Of a stretch of 64,000 bases of DNA, positions 9,987-17,643 are shown one piece after another; position 1 is the first letter of the stretch; the number at the start of each line of letters is the position of its first letter. The stretch is from NCBI GenBank assembly GCA_018971485.1, contig JAGXAQ010000003.1, positions 144,252 through 208,251 on the forward strand, read 5' to 3'. Both the position numbers and the translations under genes were made by a program. The stretch is from Pseudomonadota bacterium (GTDB lineage Bacteria; Pseudomonadota; Gammaproteobacteria; Burkholderiales; REEB80). The notes under the pieces were generated by a model. That model was not told the origin of the DNA and ran no database searches. It worked only from the letters and a program-made list of their open reading frames with translations.

Positions 9987-10491
9987 AAACTGGCTCCGTA
10001 AACCCGAAGTATTGCATAATAAAACCTGCAATCTTGATTGGCTCATTCAAATCAAACTGGGGTAAATCACAGCTTATAGACCGAGTTGAAGCAATTGCCA
10101 CAATATGAGGGTCATCCGGGTAAAGAAGTGGTTTCCCAACCTCTGGGCGCCATATTTCAAGTTTTGGAATTGACTCAATCTTATAGCCTTCCACCAATAT
10201 CAAATCCACAGGTGACATACGGCTAAGCTGTACAGCCAAGCCAGGCTCCTGTTCAGAGGAATCTAGTTCGTGCATAATCGCCCAACGTGACGAGGAACTA
10301 ATCATTACTTCTGTACAGCCTGCCTGCCGATGGCGCCACGAATCCTTGCCTGGAACATCAATATCAAAATTATGATGGGCGTGTTTAATAAGAGAAACCC
10401 GAATTCCAGAGCGAACAAAAAAAGGAATTAGCCGTTCAATAAGTGTTGTTTTACCACTCCCGGAGAACCCTGCAAATCCAAAAACATTCAT
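9979..10491 (-). CDS. mobB: Molybdopterin-guanine dinucleotide biosynthesis adaptor MobB
   Basis: MobB is a GTP-binding adaptor that aids attachment of GMP to molybdopterin. The P-loop FSGSGKTTLIERLIP is close to the N-terminus, followed by VSLIKHAHHNFDIDVPGKDS with the conserved His-Asp and WRHRQAG, then LILVEGYK. Three possible Met starts lie within 12 bp; the ATG at 10491 has GGGTG about 5 bp upstream. It is the first gene of the mobB-moaD-moaE operon, divergent from moaA. Confidence 0.92.
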   Translation of the reverse strand: MNVFGFAGFSGSGKTTLIERLIPFFVRSGIRVSLIKHAHHNFDIDVPGKDSWRHRQAGCTEVMISSSSRWAIMHELDSSEQEPGLAVQLSRMSPVDLILVEGYKIESIPKLEIWRPEVGKPLLYPDDPHIVAIASTRSISCDLPQFDLNEPIKIAGFIMQYFGFTEPVYA

Positions 10492-10503
10492 CATATCACC
10501 CAT

Positions 10504-10596
10504 ATTTTATGAATCATTATACCCTGCAAATCCTATACATCCCAGATTTCCCGCACAAATAGAAGCTGACTGTTTTGGTCAGGTTTATGATATAAT
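10504..10596. promoter_or_regulatory. Divergent promoter region between mobB and moaA
   Basis: For moaA, TATAAT at 10591-10596 is preceded by TG one base upstream (TGATATAAT), an extended -10 box; the -35 region near 10567-10573 is weak. A short inverted repeat, CTGAC (10566-10570) and GTCAG (10578-10582), sits just upstream and could be an operator. For mobB, ATTATA at 10516-10521 reads TATAAT on the minus strand. I see no clear Moco riboswitch. Confidence 0.45.
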
Positions 10597-10688
10597 TTAC
10601 CTTGGATTTAGTTTAATACGCCATATCTATACGAAGTGGATCTGTTGTGGTTTTAAACCCATGAAAAGATATTTAACTGGACAATAGC

Positions 10689-11669
10689 ATGACTTCACAA
10701 TTGATTGATCGATTTGGAAGAACAATTGAATATTTACGATTATCAGTAACCGATCGATGTGATTTGCGCTGCACATATTGTCTTCCAGAAGGTTTTAGGG
10801 GATTTGAGGAGCCGGATCACTGGCTAACCTTTGACGAAATTGAAAAACTTCTAGGCGTTTTTGCGAAATTAGGACTGAAGAGACTTAGGATTACAGGCGG
10901 AGAACCTCTTTTACGGCGTGGCTTACCAAATTTAATCACACGATTATCGAAGCTAAAAGGCATTAACGATATATCACTGTCGACTAACGCAACTCAACTC
11001 GACAAACATGCACAAACCCTTCACCATGCAGGGATTAAGCGAATTAATGTCAGTCTAGACACCCTTAAGCCAGAACGGTTTGCCAAAATTGCTCAACGAG
11101 ATAGTTTTCATCGTGTGATGAGCGGACTAATGGAAGCCAAAAAAGAAGGCTTCAGCCCCATCAAAATCAATATGGTTGCCATGAACCATGTAAATGACGA
11201 TGAGATCGATGATATGGTCATCTTCTGCATGGAAAATGGATTCATTCTCAGACTAATTGAAACAATGCCCATGGGTGAAACTGGTCGTAATGCAGACTAT
11301 CTTGATCTCCAGCCTGTCCGGGCCAGACTCCGTAAACGCTTTAATCTGGAAGATCGCATTCTTTCTGGAGGAGGACCAGCGCGTTATATGCAGTCCAGAG
11401 ATGGGCAATTCACTGTCGGTTTTATCACTCCTATTTCCCAACATTTCTGTGCCACCTGTAATCGAGTACGCCTTTCTGTAGATGGTACCCTCTATATGTG
11501 TTTAGGCCAGAATGAAAAAATGGAATTTAGGCAGGCACTAAGGAATGGATTATCAGAAGAGCATATCGAAACAATGATCCGGAACGCCGTTGAATTAAAA
11601 CCAGAACGGCACGAATTTCGTGAATCCCCCCAGAAAATTATCCGTATCATGGCAAAAACAGGAGGATAG
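10689..11669 (+). CDS. moaA: GTP 3',8-cyclase (radical SAM)
   Basis: MoaA starts molybdenum cofactor synthesis by rearranging GTP with a radical SAM mechanism. The 326 residues show the N-terminal 4Fe-4S motif in SVTDRCDLRCTYCLP (CX3CX2C), RITGGEPLLRR for SAM binding, a C-terminal second cluster motif in CATCNRVRLSVDG with a further Cys in MCLGQ, and the C-terminal GG tail. The length is normal. It faces away from mobB-moaD-moaE; moaC and moaB are not in the window. Confidence 0.97.
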   Translation: MTSQLIDRFGRTIEYLRLSVTDRCDLRCTYCLPEGFRGFEEPDHWLTFDEIEKLLGVFAKLGLKRLRITGGEPLLRRGLPNLITRLSKLKGINDISLSTNATQLDKHAQTLHHAGIKRINVSLDTLKPERFAKIAQRDSFHRVMSGLMEAKKEGFSPIKINMVAMNHVNDDEIDDMVIFCMENGFILRLIETMPMGETGRNADYLDLQPVRARLRKRFNLEDRILSGGGPARYMQSRDGQFTVGFITPISQHFCATCNRVRLSVDGTLYMCLGQNEKMEFRQALRNGLSEEHIETMIRNAVELKPERHEFRESPQKIIRIMAKTGG

Positions 11670-11719
11670 GCTCATTTATCCTAAAAAATGATTGCCCTTA
11701 ACAAACACTTCTAAATTAT

Positions 11720-12763
11720 CTACGGCAATACACTAATACCAGTTTTTCCTTGCTTCATCCGACCAATAACTGAAACTTGATTAAACCCATAATTCGAAAA
11801 AACCTCTAGCGCTTCACCCAAAGCAGACTCATCTAAAGATACCAACAAACCCCCACTCGTTTGAGGATCAGCTAACATATCCTGTTGCCAAGGTAAAATT
11901 TCAGGTGCAAACGTTATAAAATTTGCGCAAGCTTCCAGATTTCTTCGAGAGGCACCTGTAATCACCCCTAACCTGGCATATTTTTCTGCCTCTACCAATT
12001 TTGGAACAGCGGCATATGAAATTTCAGCCATTAATTTAGCCCCCTTACATAACTCAAGTAAATGACCTATCAATCCAAAACCAGTCACATCAGTCATAGC
12101 ATGCACCCCACTTAAATGGGCAAGATCGCTTCCAGGACGATTTAGCATCAATGCCACATTTTTCATCACTCCATATCCAGAAATATCAAGTATTCCTTGT
12201 TTATGCGCAGCTCCAAGAATGCCTATGCCAATTGGCTTTGCTAGGAGCAAAAGATCATTAGATTCGGATGTATCATTACACTTGATATGCTCAGGCTTAA
12301 CCAGCCCAATTACTACCAGACCATAAAACGGCTCTTTTGAATCAATACTATGCCCACCTGCGATAGGTATCCCTGCATCATGGCATACAGCTTCCCCTCC
12401 TTCTAATATTCGAGCAATAACATCCGTTGATAAGGTATTAACCGGCATACCAGCTATAGCTAAAGCAAAAATTGGTGTGGCACCCATTGCATAAATATCC
12501 GATAAAGCATTCGTTGCAGCAATAGCGCCAAAATCATAGGGATCATCTACAATAGGCATAAAAAAATCAGTAGTTGCAACAATCGCCTGCAATGGATTGA
12601 TTTGATAAACTGCAGCATCATCGCTGGATTGAATTCCAACTAACAATTCTGGGGGCACAATCCGACTCGGCAGCCCAGCCAAAAGAGCAGCAAGGCGATC
12701 AGGCGCGATTTTACATCCACAACCGCCACCATGAACCAATTGAGTTAAACGTATACTAGACAT
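11720..12763 (-). CDS. selD: Selenide, water dikinase
   Basis: SelD makes selenophosphate, the selenium donor, from selenide and ATP. From the ATG at 12763 the 347 residues begin MSSIRLTQLVHGGGCGCK; C15 and K18 correspond to the catalytic Cys17 and Lys20 of E. coli, so this is the cysteine form. Later landmarks are DDAAVY, ATTDFFMPIVDDPYDFG, GGHSIDSKEP, MTDVTGFGLIGH and DPQTSGGLL. GGTGG lies upstream of this ATG; the longer in-frame start would run into mnmH. It is divergent from mnmH, its likely client. Confidence 0.95.
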   Translation of the reverse strand: MSSIRLTQLVHGGGCGCKIAPDRLAALLAGLPSRIVPPELLVGIQSSDDAAVYQINPLQAIVATTDFFMPIVDDPYDFGAIAATNALSDIYAMGATPIFALAIAGMPVNTLSTDVIARILEGGEAVCHDAGIPIAGGHSIDSKEPFYGLVVIGLVKPEHIKCNDTSESNDLLLLAKPIGIGILGAAHKQGILDISGYGVMKNVALMLNRPGSDLAHLSGVHAMTDVTGFGLIGHLLELCKGAKLMAEISYAAVPKLVEAEKYARLGVITGASRRNLEACANFITFAPEILPWQQDMLADPQTSGGLLVSLDESALGEALEVFSNYGFNQVSVIGRMKQGKTGISVLP

Positions 12764-12777
12764 GGGATAAACCACCA

Positions 12778-13857
12778 TTGAAAATTTCAGGCACTGCAAC
12801 CGTAGCACAACTTCACACCTTTGACGAGATCATAGATGTCCGAAGCCCTGCTGAATTTGGAGAGGACCACATTCCAGGGGCTATAAATTGTCCAGTACTA
12901 TCCAATGAAGAAAGGGCTATGATAGGTACCCTGCACCGACAGGTTTCTGCTTTCGCCGCAAGAAGGCAAGGCGCTGTATTGATTAGCAGAAGAATCAGCC
13001 AGCACCTTGAGGAATCCTTCTCTTCCAAACCCATTGACTGGAGACCCATTGTCTATTGTTGGCGAGGAGGAAACCGGAGTAAAGCGATGGTTCATGTCAT
13101 GAACCAAATTGGCTGGAAAGCTCTTCAACTAGAAGGCGGGTATAGAACATACCGCCAACACGTTCTTCACTCTCTAGAAGAACTGCCTAACCGATTCCAT
13201 TTCCAGATCTTATGTGGTGCAACCGGCACAGGGAAAAGCCACATTATCACTTTGCTCCATGAACAAGGAGAACAAGTAATTGATCTAGAAGGGCTGGCTA
13301 ATCACCGTGGTTCAGTTTTAGGAAAGTTGCCAGGAGCTATCCAACCCAGTCAGAAATGCTTTGAAAGCATGTTATATCAATCATTTATAAATTTTGACCA
13401 TCGAAAAATAGTGTATATTGAGTCTGAAAGCAGAAAAATTGGTAAACTTCAACTACCTACATCCTTGCTTAAAGCTATGTGGGATTCTCCCTGTATACAA
13501 ATTACTGCCCCTATTGAAGCCCGTGCAACACTACTTTTAAATGAATATGCTCATCTCGTTAACTATCCTGATTTGCTTGAACAAGCCTTAAATCGCCTAT
13601 TCATTTACTACGGACACCAAAAAGTTAATAACTGGCTTCAATTAATTAAGGTCCAGGAATTTTACCCCCTGGTCGTAGATCTACTAAAAATACACTATGA
13701 TCCCGCATACCAAAAAACGTTGGCCGCGCATTATAAACTACTCCCTAATGCAATAACGCTAAATGCTTCAACACTTGATTCGTACAGCTTGAATGAACTA
13801 CTCAATAGCATATTACTTCTTAAAAGAAACGCCATAATAAAACAGAAATCTTATTAA
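12778..13857 (+). CDS. mnmH: tRNA 2-selenouridine synthase
   Basis: MnmH (SelU/YbbB) replaces sulfur by selenium at the wobble uridine of certain tRNAs via a geranylated intermediate. The 359 residues comprise an N-terminal rhodanese domain (FDEIIDVRSPAEFGEDHIPGA; active Cys in YCWRGGNRS) and a C-terminal P-loop domain (CGATGTGKSHI, DLEGLANHRGSVLG). The only in-frame start that keeps the rhodanese domain is a TTG at 12778. It is divergent from selD with 14 bp between the two start codons, leaving little room for separate promoters. Confidence 0.94.
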   Translation: MKISGTATVAQLHTFDEIIDVRSPAEFGEDHIPGAINCPVLSNEERAMIGTLHRQVSAFAARRQGAVLISRRISQHLEESFSSKPIDWRPIVYCWRGGNRSKAMVHVMNQIGWKALQLEGGYRTYRQHVLHSLEELPNRFHFQILCGATGTGKSHIITLLHEQGEQVIDLEGLANHRGSVLGKLPGAIQPSQKCFESMLYQSFINFDHRKIVYIESESRKIGKLQLPTSLLKAMWDSPCIQITAPIEARATLLLNEYAHLVNYPDLLEQALNRLFIYYGHQKVNNWLQLIKVQEFYPLVVDLLKIHYDPAYQKTLAAHYKLLPNAITLNASTLDSYSLNELLNSILLLKRNAIIKQKSY

Positions 13858-14046
13858 TGAGAATCTCAAAAAGACAATTTAATATATAAACAAATAATCG
13901 AATCGAAACCACTCCGGCAAAATGGAAGCAATTTTAACAAACCATAATTTTTCAATTCCAAAAACAAGCCGATTAATCATTCACCATAACAAATGAACCC
14001 TTTAAATATTAGCCCAAAAAAGAAAATTAATATAAATTATATAGAT

Positions 14047-14086
14047 ATACACTCTGAATCAGAGTTCCAAGTGATTCAGAGTGTAT
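14047..14086 (+). promoter_or_regulatory. Perfect 14-bp inverted repeat before the asparaginase gene
   Basis: ATACACTCTGAATC at 14047-14060 is exactly repeated in reverse complement at 14073-14086, leaving a 12-nt loop. It lies 43 bp upstream of the asparaginase ATG and about 190 bp after the mnmH stop. No T-run follows, so a terminator is unlikely; an operator or a structured leader is more plausible. The 13858-14129 gap contains no gene. Confidence 0.6.
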
Positions 14087-14129
14087 CCAAATTTAATAAA
14101 AATTCGTCTATACATAAGAGTCAATAATA

Positions 14130-15188
14130 ATGAAAAACAATAAAATACTTGTAATTTTTACAGGGGGCACAATCGGTAGTATAAAATCCAACCGCATCAT
14201 TGCACCCAATATGCAAACCGGATATGAATTAATTGAACGCTATTATAAATCTCATTCACAGAATGAACTGAGTTTTATGGCTAGGCAGCCTTTATGCGTT
14301 CTTAGCGAAAACATTGTTCCAGACAACTGGCTTATGATTGCCAAATCTCTCGAAGATGCAAAGGAATTTCTAGGGGTTATCATTGCCCATGGCACTGACA
14401 CTCTCCCTTATACTGCCGCAGCTTTAAGCTACCTGTTCTCTAATATTGCCGTTCCAGTTGTTCTTACCGGAAGCAACTATCCTTTAGCTGATCCACGTTC
14501 GGAAGGCATGAGAAATTTTTCTGCTGCAGTTGATTTTATTCAAACACTTCAATTGCCAGGGATATATGTCAGTTTTGAAAACAATCAAGGCAACTCGATT
14601 ATTCATCTGGGTAGCCGATTAATGCAAGCTACAACATTTACAGATGTTTTTTCAAGTTTAGGTGATGCCTATTTTGGCTGCATGAAAAATGGTCGATTCT
14701 ACTGGCATGATCACCCTTATAACCCACCTCATGACAGCATACATCCAGCAGAACCACAAATCAGTATTAATGACGCAGCTTTTTCGAATGAAATTCTTTA
14801 TATCTGCCCTCAACCGGGATTAGTATACGACTACTTCCTTAGTGGGTCTAAAAAACCTTTGGCTATTCTACATGGCCTCTATCATTCCGGCACGGCCTGT
14901 ACAAACCCTGACAAGATTTCATTCTCTATCCTGAATTTTATTAAAAAAGCGAATAGAAAAGATATCTCGGTTTATATCGCGCCTATTCGACATACCTTTG
15001 GTGATCTTTACATATCCGCCCAAGAATTACGAGCAGCTGGAGCATTCCCTTTAGAGAACATTACACTGGAAGCAGCCTGGGTCAAATTAATGCTTGCTTA
15101 TGGAAGTCTCAATAAAAAACAGGATATAGATCGCTACATGAACACCACATTATCTCATGAAATACTTAATTATCACTTGAGTCAATAA
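14130..15188 (+). CDS. Asparaginase/glutaminase family protein, atypical active site
   Basis: The 352-residue protein matches the asparaginase fold: [14 protein letters not shown] with the nucleophilic threonine (T14), [16 protein letters not shown] with T89-D90, and [22 protein letters not shown]. The region that normally holds the catalytic Lys (G-R-x-x-T-K in E. coli AnsB) reads GSRLMQATT, placing Gln166 where Lys is expected. It may have altered or no hydrolase activity. The C-terminal domain is present and of ordinary length. Its 3' end overlaps convergent ispF by 23 bp. Family assignment is firm; substrate is not. Confidence 0.85.
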   Translation: MKNNKILVIFTGGTIGSIKSNRIIAPNMQTGYELIERYYKSHSQNELSFMARQPLCVLSENIVPDNWLMIAKSLEDAKEFLGVIIAHGTDTLPYTAAALSYLFSNIAVPVVLTGSNYPLADPRSEGMRNFSAAVDFIQTLQLPGIYVSFENNQGNSIIHLGSRLMQATTFTDVFSSLGDAYFGCMKNGRFYWHDHPYNPPHDSIHPAEPQISINDAAFSNEILYICPQPGLVYDYFLSGSKKPLAILHGLYHSGTACTNPDKISFSILNFIKKANRKDISVYIAPIRHTFGDLYISAQELRAAGAFPLENITLEAAWVKLMLAYGSLNKKQDIDRYMNTTLSHEILNYHLSQ

Positions 15189-15648
15189 GTACTACCGCCT
15201 GGGCGGCTATTCCTTCCTTTCTCCCTATAAAACCAAGATGCTCTGTCGTAGTTGCCTTAATGCTTATTCTACTTGAGGCAATTCCCAAATCACCTGAAAG
15301 GTTAGATCTGATTTCATCAAGAAACGGAGCCAATTTAGGAGATTGTGCAATCACAGTCATATCAACATTTACAACTACACTGCCTTGCTCTTTTAACAAA
15401 GACACAACCTTACACAACAAAACACGACTATCAACATTTAAAAATTGTTGATCAGTGTCAGGAAAATGTCGCCCAATATCTCCAAGGGCACAGGCCCCTA
15501 ATAAGGCGTCCATTAATGCATGAATCAGCACATCTGCATCGGAATGACCTAACAACCCCATTTCATGGGGAATAACCACGCCCCCAAGTATCAATTTCCG
15601 TCCTAAAGCAAATGGATGAACATCAAACCCTTGGCCTATGCGAAACAT
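15166..15648 (-). CDS. ispF: 2-C-methyl-D-erythritol 2,4-cyclodiphosphate synthase
   Basis: IspF cyclises CDP-ME 2-phosphate in the MEP isoprenoid pathway. The 160 residues show the zinc-binding GFDVHPF near the start, then [45 protein letters not shown], and the C-terminal [20 protein letters not shown]. Its start overlaps the end of ispD by 26 bp, so the two are probably translated in a coupled way. The 3' end overlaps the convergent asparaginase gene. Confidence 0.97.
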   Translation of the reverse strand: MFRIGQGFDVHPFALGRKLILGGVVIPHEMGLLGHSDADVLIHALMDALLGACALGDIGRHFPDTDQQFLNVDSRVLLCKVVSLLKEQGSVVVNVDMTVIAQSPKLAPFLDEIRSNLSGDLGIASSRISIKATTTEHLGFIGRKEGIAAQAVVLIDSSDN

Positions 15649-16336
15649 CGCGGGCTCCTATAATAAATCTGGCAATATTTAAATCATTGGGCCAAGTAAC
15701 CTTAAGATTTTCAACAGATCCGGGAACTAATTTCACTGGATAACCCGCAGCTTCCATAACCTGTGATTCATCAGTTTCTCGCAAGGTCGCTTGTTCATAG
15801 GCGCGAGACAAAAGACCATATTGAAACATCTGAGGGGTCTGGGCAATCCACAAACCCTGTCTATCAACGGTATTGGTTACAAAGCCGTCAGAATTGGCAC
15901 GCTTAATGGTATCTGCTACAGGCAGACCCAACATGGCTCCTTCTGGATTCTGGCGACCCTGCTTTATTAGCTGTTCAAGATTTTCCGGACTAAGGCAAGG
16001 TCGGGCGGCATCATGAACCAAAATAAAATCGCTGGGATGCAATGTAGAACTTAAATACTTTAATCCATTTCTTACACTCTCAGAGCGGCTTTTCCCCCCA
16101 CAATACAGTGGTGTAACCCGACCACTGAATACCAGCCCTTCCATTAAAAAAAAATGAGCATCATCAGGAGCAAGGATTACATAAATATGTTCTATTAAAG
16201 GATGTAACAATGAAACCAGAGAATACCATATCAATGGGTGGTCAAGAAGCTGCAAGTATTGTTTGGGGATTTTTTCTTGCATCCGACTTCCATTTCCCGC
16301 AGCCGGAACAAGTGCATAGCACTGATCAACCATCAT
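15623..16336 (-). CDS. ispD: 2-C-methyl-D-erythritol 4-phosphate cytidylyltransferase
   Basis: IspD transfers CMP to MEP in isoprenoid synthesis. Recognisable motifs are [20 protein letters not shown] for nucleotide binding, [25 protein letters not shown] and the C-terminal [18 protein letters not shown]...KVTWPNDL. The ATG at 16336 has GGAAAAAGG directly upstream; an ATG one codon later and a longer form from 16354 are alternatives. It forms an ispD-ispF pair. Confidence 0.96.
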   Translation of the reverse strand: MMVDQCYALVPAAGNGSRMQEKIPKQYLQLLDHPLIWYSLVSLLHPLIEHIYVILAPDDAHFFLMEGLVFSGRVTPLYCGGKSRSESVRNGLKYLSSTLHPSDFILVHDAARPCLSPENLEQLIKQGRQNPEGAMLGLPVADTIKRANSDGFVTNTVDRQGLWIAQTPQMFQYGLLSRAYEQATLRETDESQVMEAAGYPVKLVPGSVENLKVTWPNDLNIARFIIGARDVSHRPRV

Positions 16337-16466
16337 CCTTTTTCCATAAAACAATCACTACCAATATGAACCGACGGCACAAACTGGATTCCACTGGGTT
16401 TGAGGCATATTATATCCAGATACAGTGAATGTAACACAGGCTATTTATTCAATATGGAGATATGAT

Positions 16467-17474
16467 ATGTCACTTAGTACTATTACTGAAAAATTACTTC
16501 GCCAAGGCCATGGCCTCCTAGCTGCAGATGAAAGCCTACAAACAATACATAAAAGGTTTGCGGCTCTTGGAATTGAACAGACCGAAGAGAACCGTCGGGC
16601 CTGGCGCGATCTTTTAGTAACAACCCCCAATATCTCCGAATTTATTAGTGGCGTCATACTCTATGAAGAAACATTAGAACAATTAACTGACGAAAATATT
16701 AGAATCCCAGAATTTTTAACCCAAGTAGGAATTGAAGTCGGTATAAAAGTAGATCAAGGAACAAAACCCTTTTCTGGACATTCGCCTGAATTAATCACTG
16801 AGGGACTGGACAAGTTAAATGAACGATTGACGCGATACCATGATTTAGGTGCCACATTTGCAAAATGGCGCGCCGTATACATGATTAGTTCAACCACCCC
16901 GAGCGATGTTACTCTCATAGAAAATGCTCGCTTGCTTGCCCGCTATGCTCTCGCATGCCAGGAAGCCGGGCTTGTGCCAATTGTAGAACCTGAAGTTTTA
17001 ATGGATGGGGATCATGATGTAGCAACCTGCAGTCAGGTTACAGAAAAAGTACTGCATCATGTTTTCGAAAATCTTCATCTTTACCACGTTGCCCCAGAAA
17101 ACATCTTGCTTAAACCCAGCATGATCCTGCCTGGAAAAAACATTAAACTACGGCCTACCCCAGAAGCCACGGCACACTCTACCCTGAATATTTTACGGCG
17201 TTGCGTACCCGTCGCCGTTCCGGGAATCTGCTTTCTTTCAGGTGGGCAAAGTGAAACCGATGCTACAGCAAATCTTAATGCAATGAAACAAATTTCCCCG
17301 AACCCACCTTGGAAACTGTCCTTTTCTTATGCACGAGCTTTACAAAATAGTGCCATGAAAGCATGGGGCGGCCATCCTAAAAATAAACAACTAGCTCAAA
17401 CCATATTCAGCAATCGCGCCAAATTAAATTCACTTGCTTCTCAAGGCCTGTACAAGCCAAGCATGGAAATTTGA
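16467..17474 (+). CDS. Class I fructose-bisphosphate aldolase
   Basis: This glycolytic and gluconeogenic aldolase uses a Schiff-base lysine. Class I landmarks are HGLLAADES at the N-terminus, RRAWRDLLVTTP, GIKVDQGTKPF, ATFAKWRAVY, LVPIVEPEVLMDGDHD, and the active-site lysine in ILLKPSMILPG, followed by VPGICFLSGGQSE. From the ATG at 16467, with GGAG 6 bp upstream, it has 335 residues, normal for the eukaryote-like class I form found in many bacteria. It stands alone. Confidence 0.94.
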   Translation: MSLSTITEKLLRQGHGLLAADESLQTIHKRFAALGIEQTEENRRAWRDLLVTTPNISEFISGVILYEETLEQLTDENIRIPEFLTQVGIEVGIKVDQGTKPFSGHSPELITEGLDKLNERLTRYHDLGATFAKWRAVYMISSTTPSDVTLIENARLLARYALACQEAGLVPIVEPEVLMDGDHDVATCSQVTEKVLHHVFENLHLYHVAPENILLKPSMILPGKNIKLRPTPEATAHSTLNILRRCVPVAVPGICFLSGGQSETDATANLNAMKQISPNPPWKLSFSYARALQNSAMKAWGGHPKNKQLAQTIFSNRAKLNSLASQGLYKPSMEI

Positions 17475-17550
17475 AATAAAATCTATTTATTAATTTAAAA
17501 TATAAAAAAGTATTGCTATCAATATGTATTTAATTGATGTAAATACTAAC

Positions 17551-17618
17551 TTTATAGGCTACTCTCTTATTAGGCCATAAATTTGAATCATGATTCCTAG
17601 CCTATAAACCGCTATAAT
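17551..17618 (+). promoter_or_regulatory. Nested inverted repeats and -10 box upstream of mfd
   Basis: TTTATAGGCTA (17551-17561) is exactly inverted as TAGCCTATAAA (17598-17608). Between them is a perfect 12-bp palindrome, GAATCATGATTC (17585-17596). A TATAAT box at 17613-17618 lies 25 bp before the mfd ATG. The pattern suggests a protein binding region or a folded element at the mfd promoter. No convincing -35 box is seen. Confidence 0.45.
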
Positions 17619-17643
17619 CACACTTTTTAACTACGTCTATCCA

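Noticed and set aside
10504..10688. Possible Moco riboswitch upstream of moaA
   Set aside because: I could not find the conserved multi-stem pattern of the known Moco RNA motif; only a promoter and a short repeat are visible.
11662..11690. AGGATA/TATCCT hairpin followed by A6 between moaA and selD
   Set aside because: The stem is short, and the run is of A rather than T for moaA; on the minus strand the T-run precedes the stem. Not a convincing terminator.
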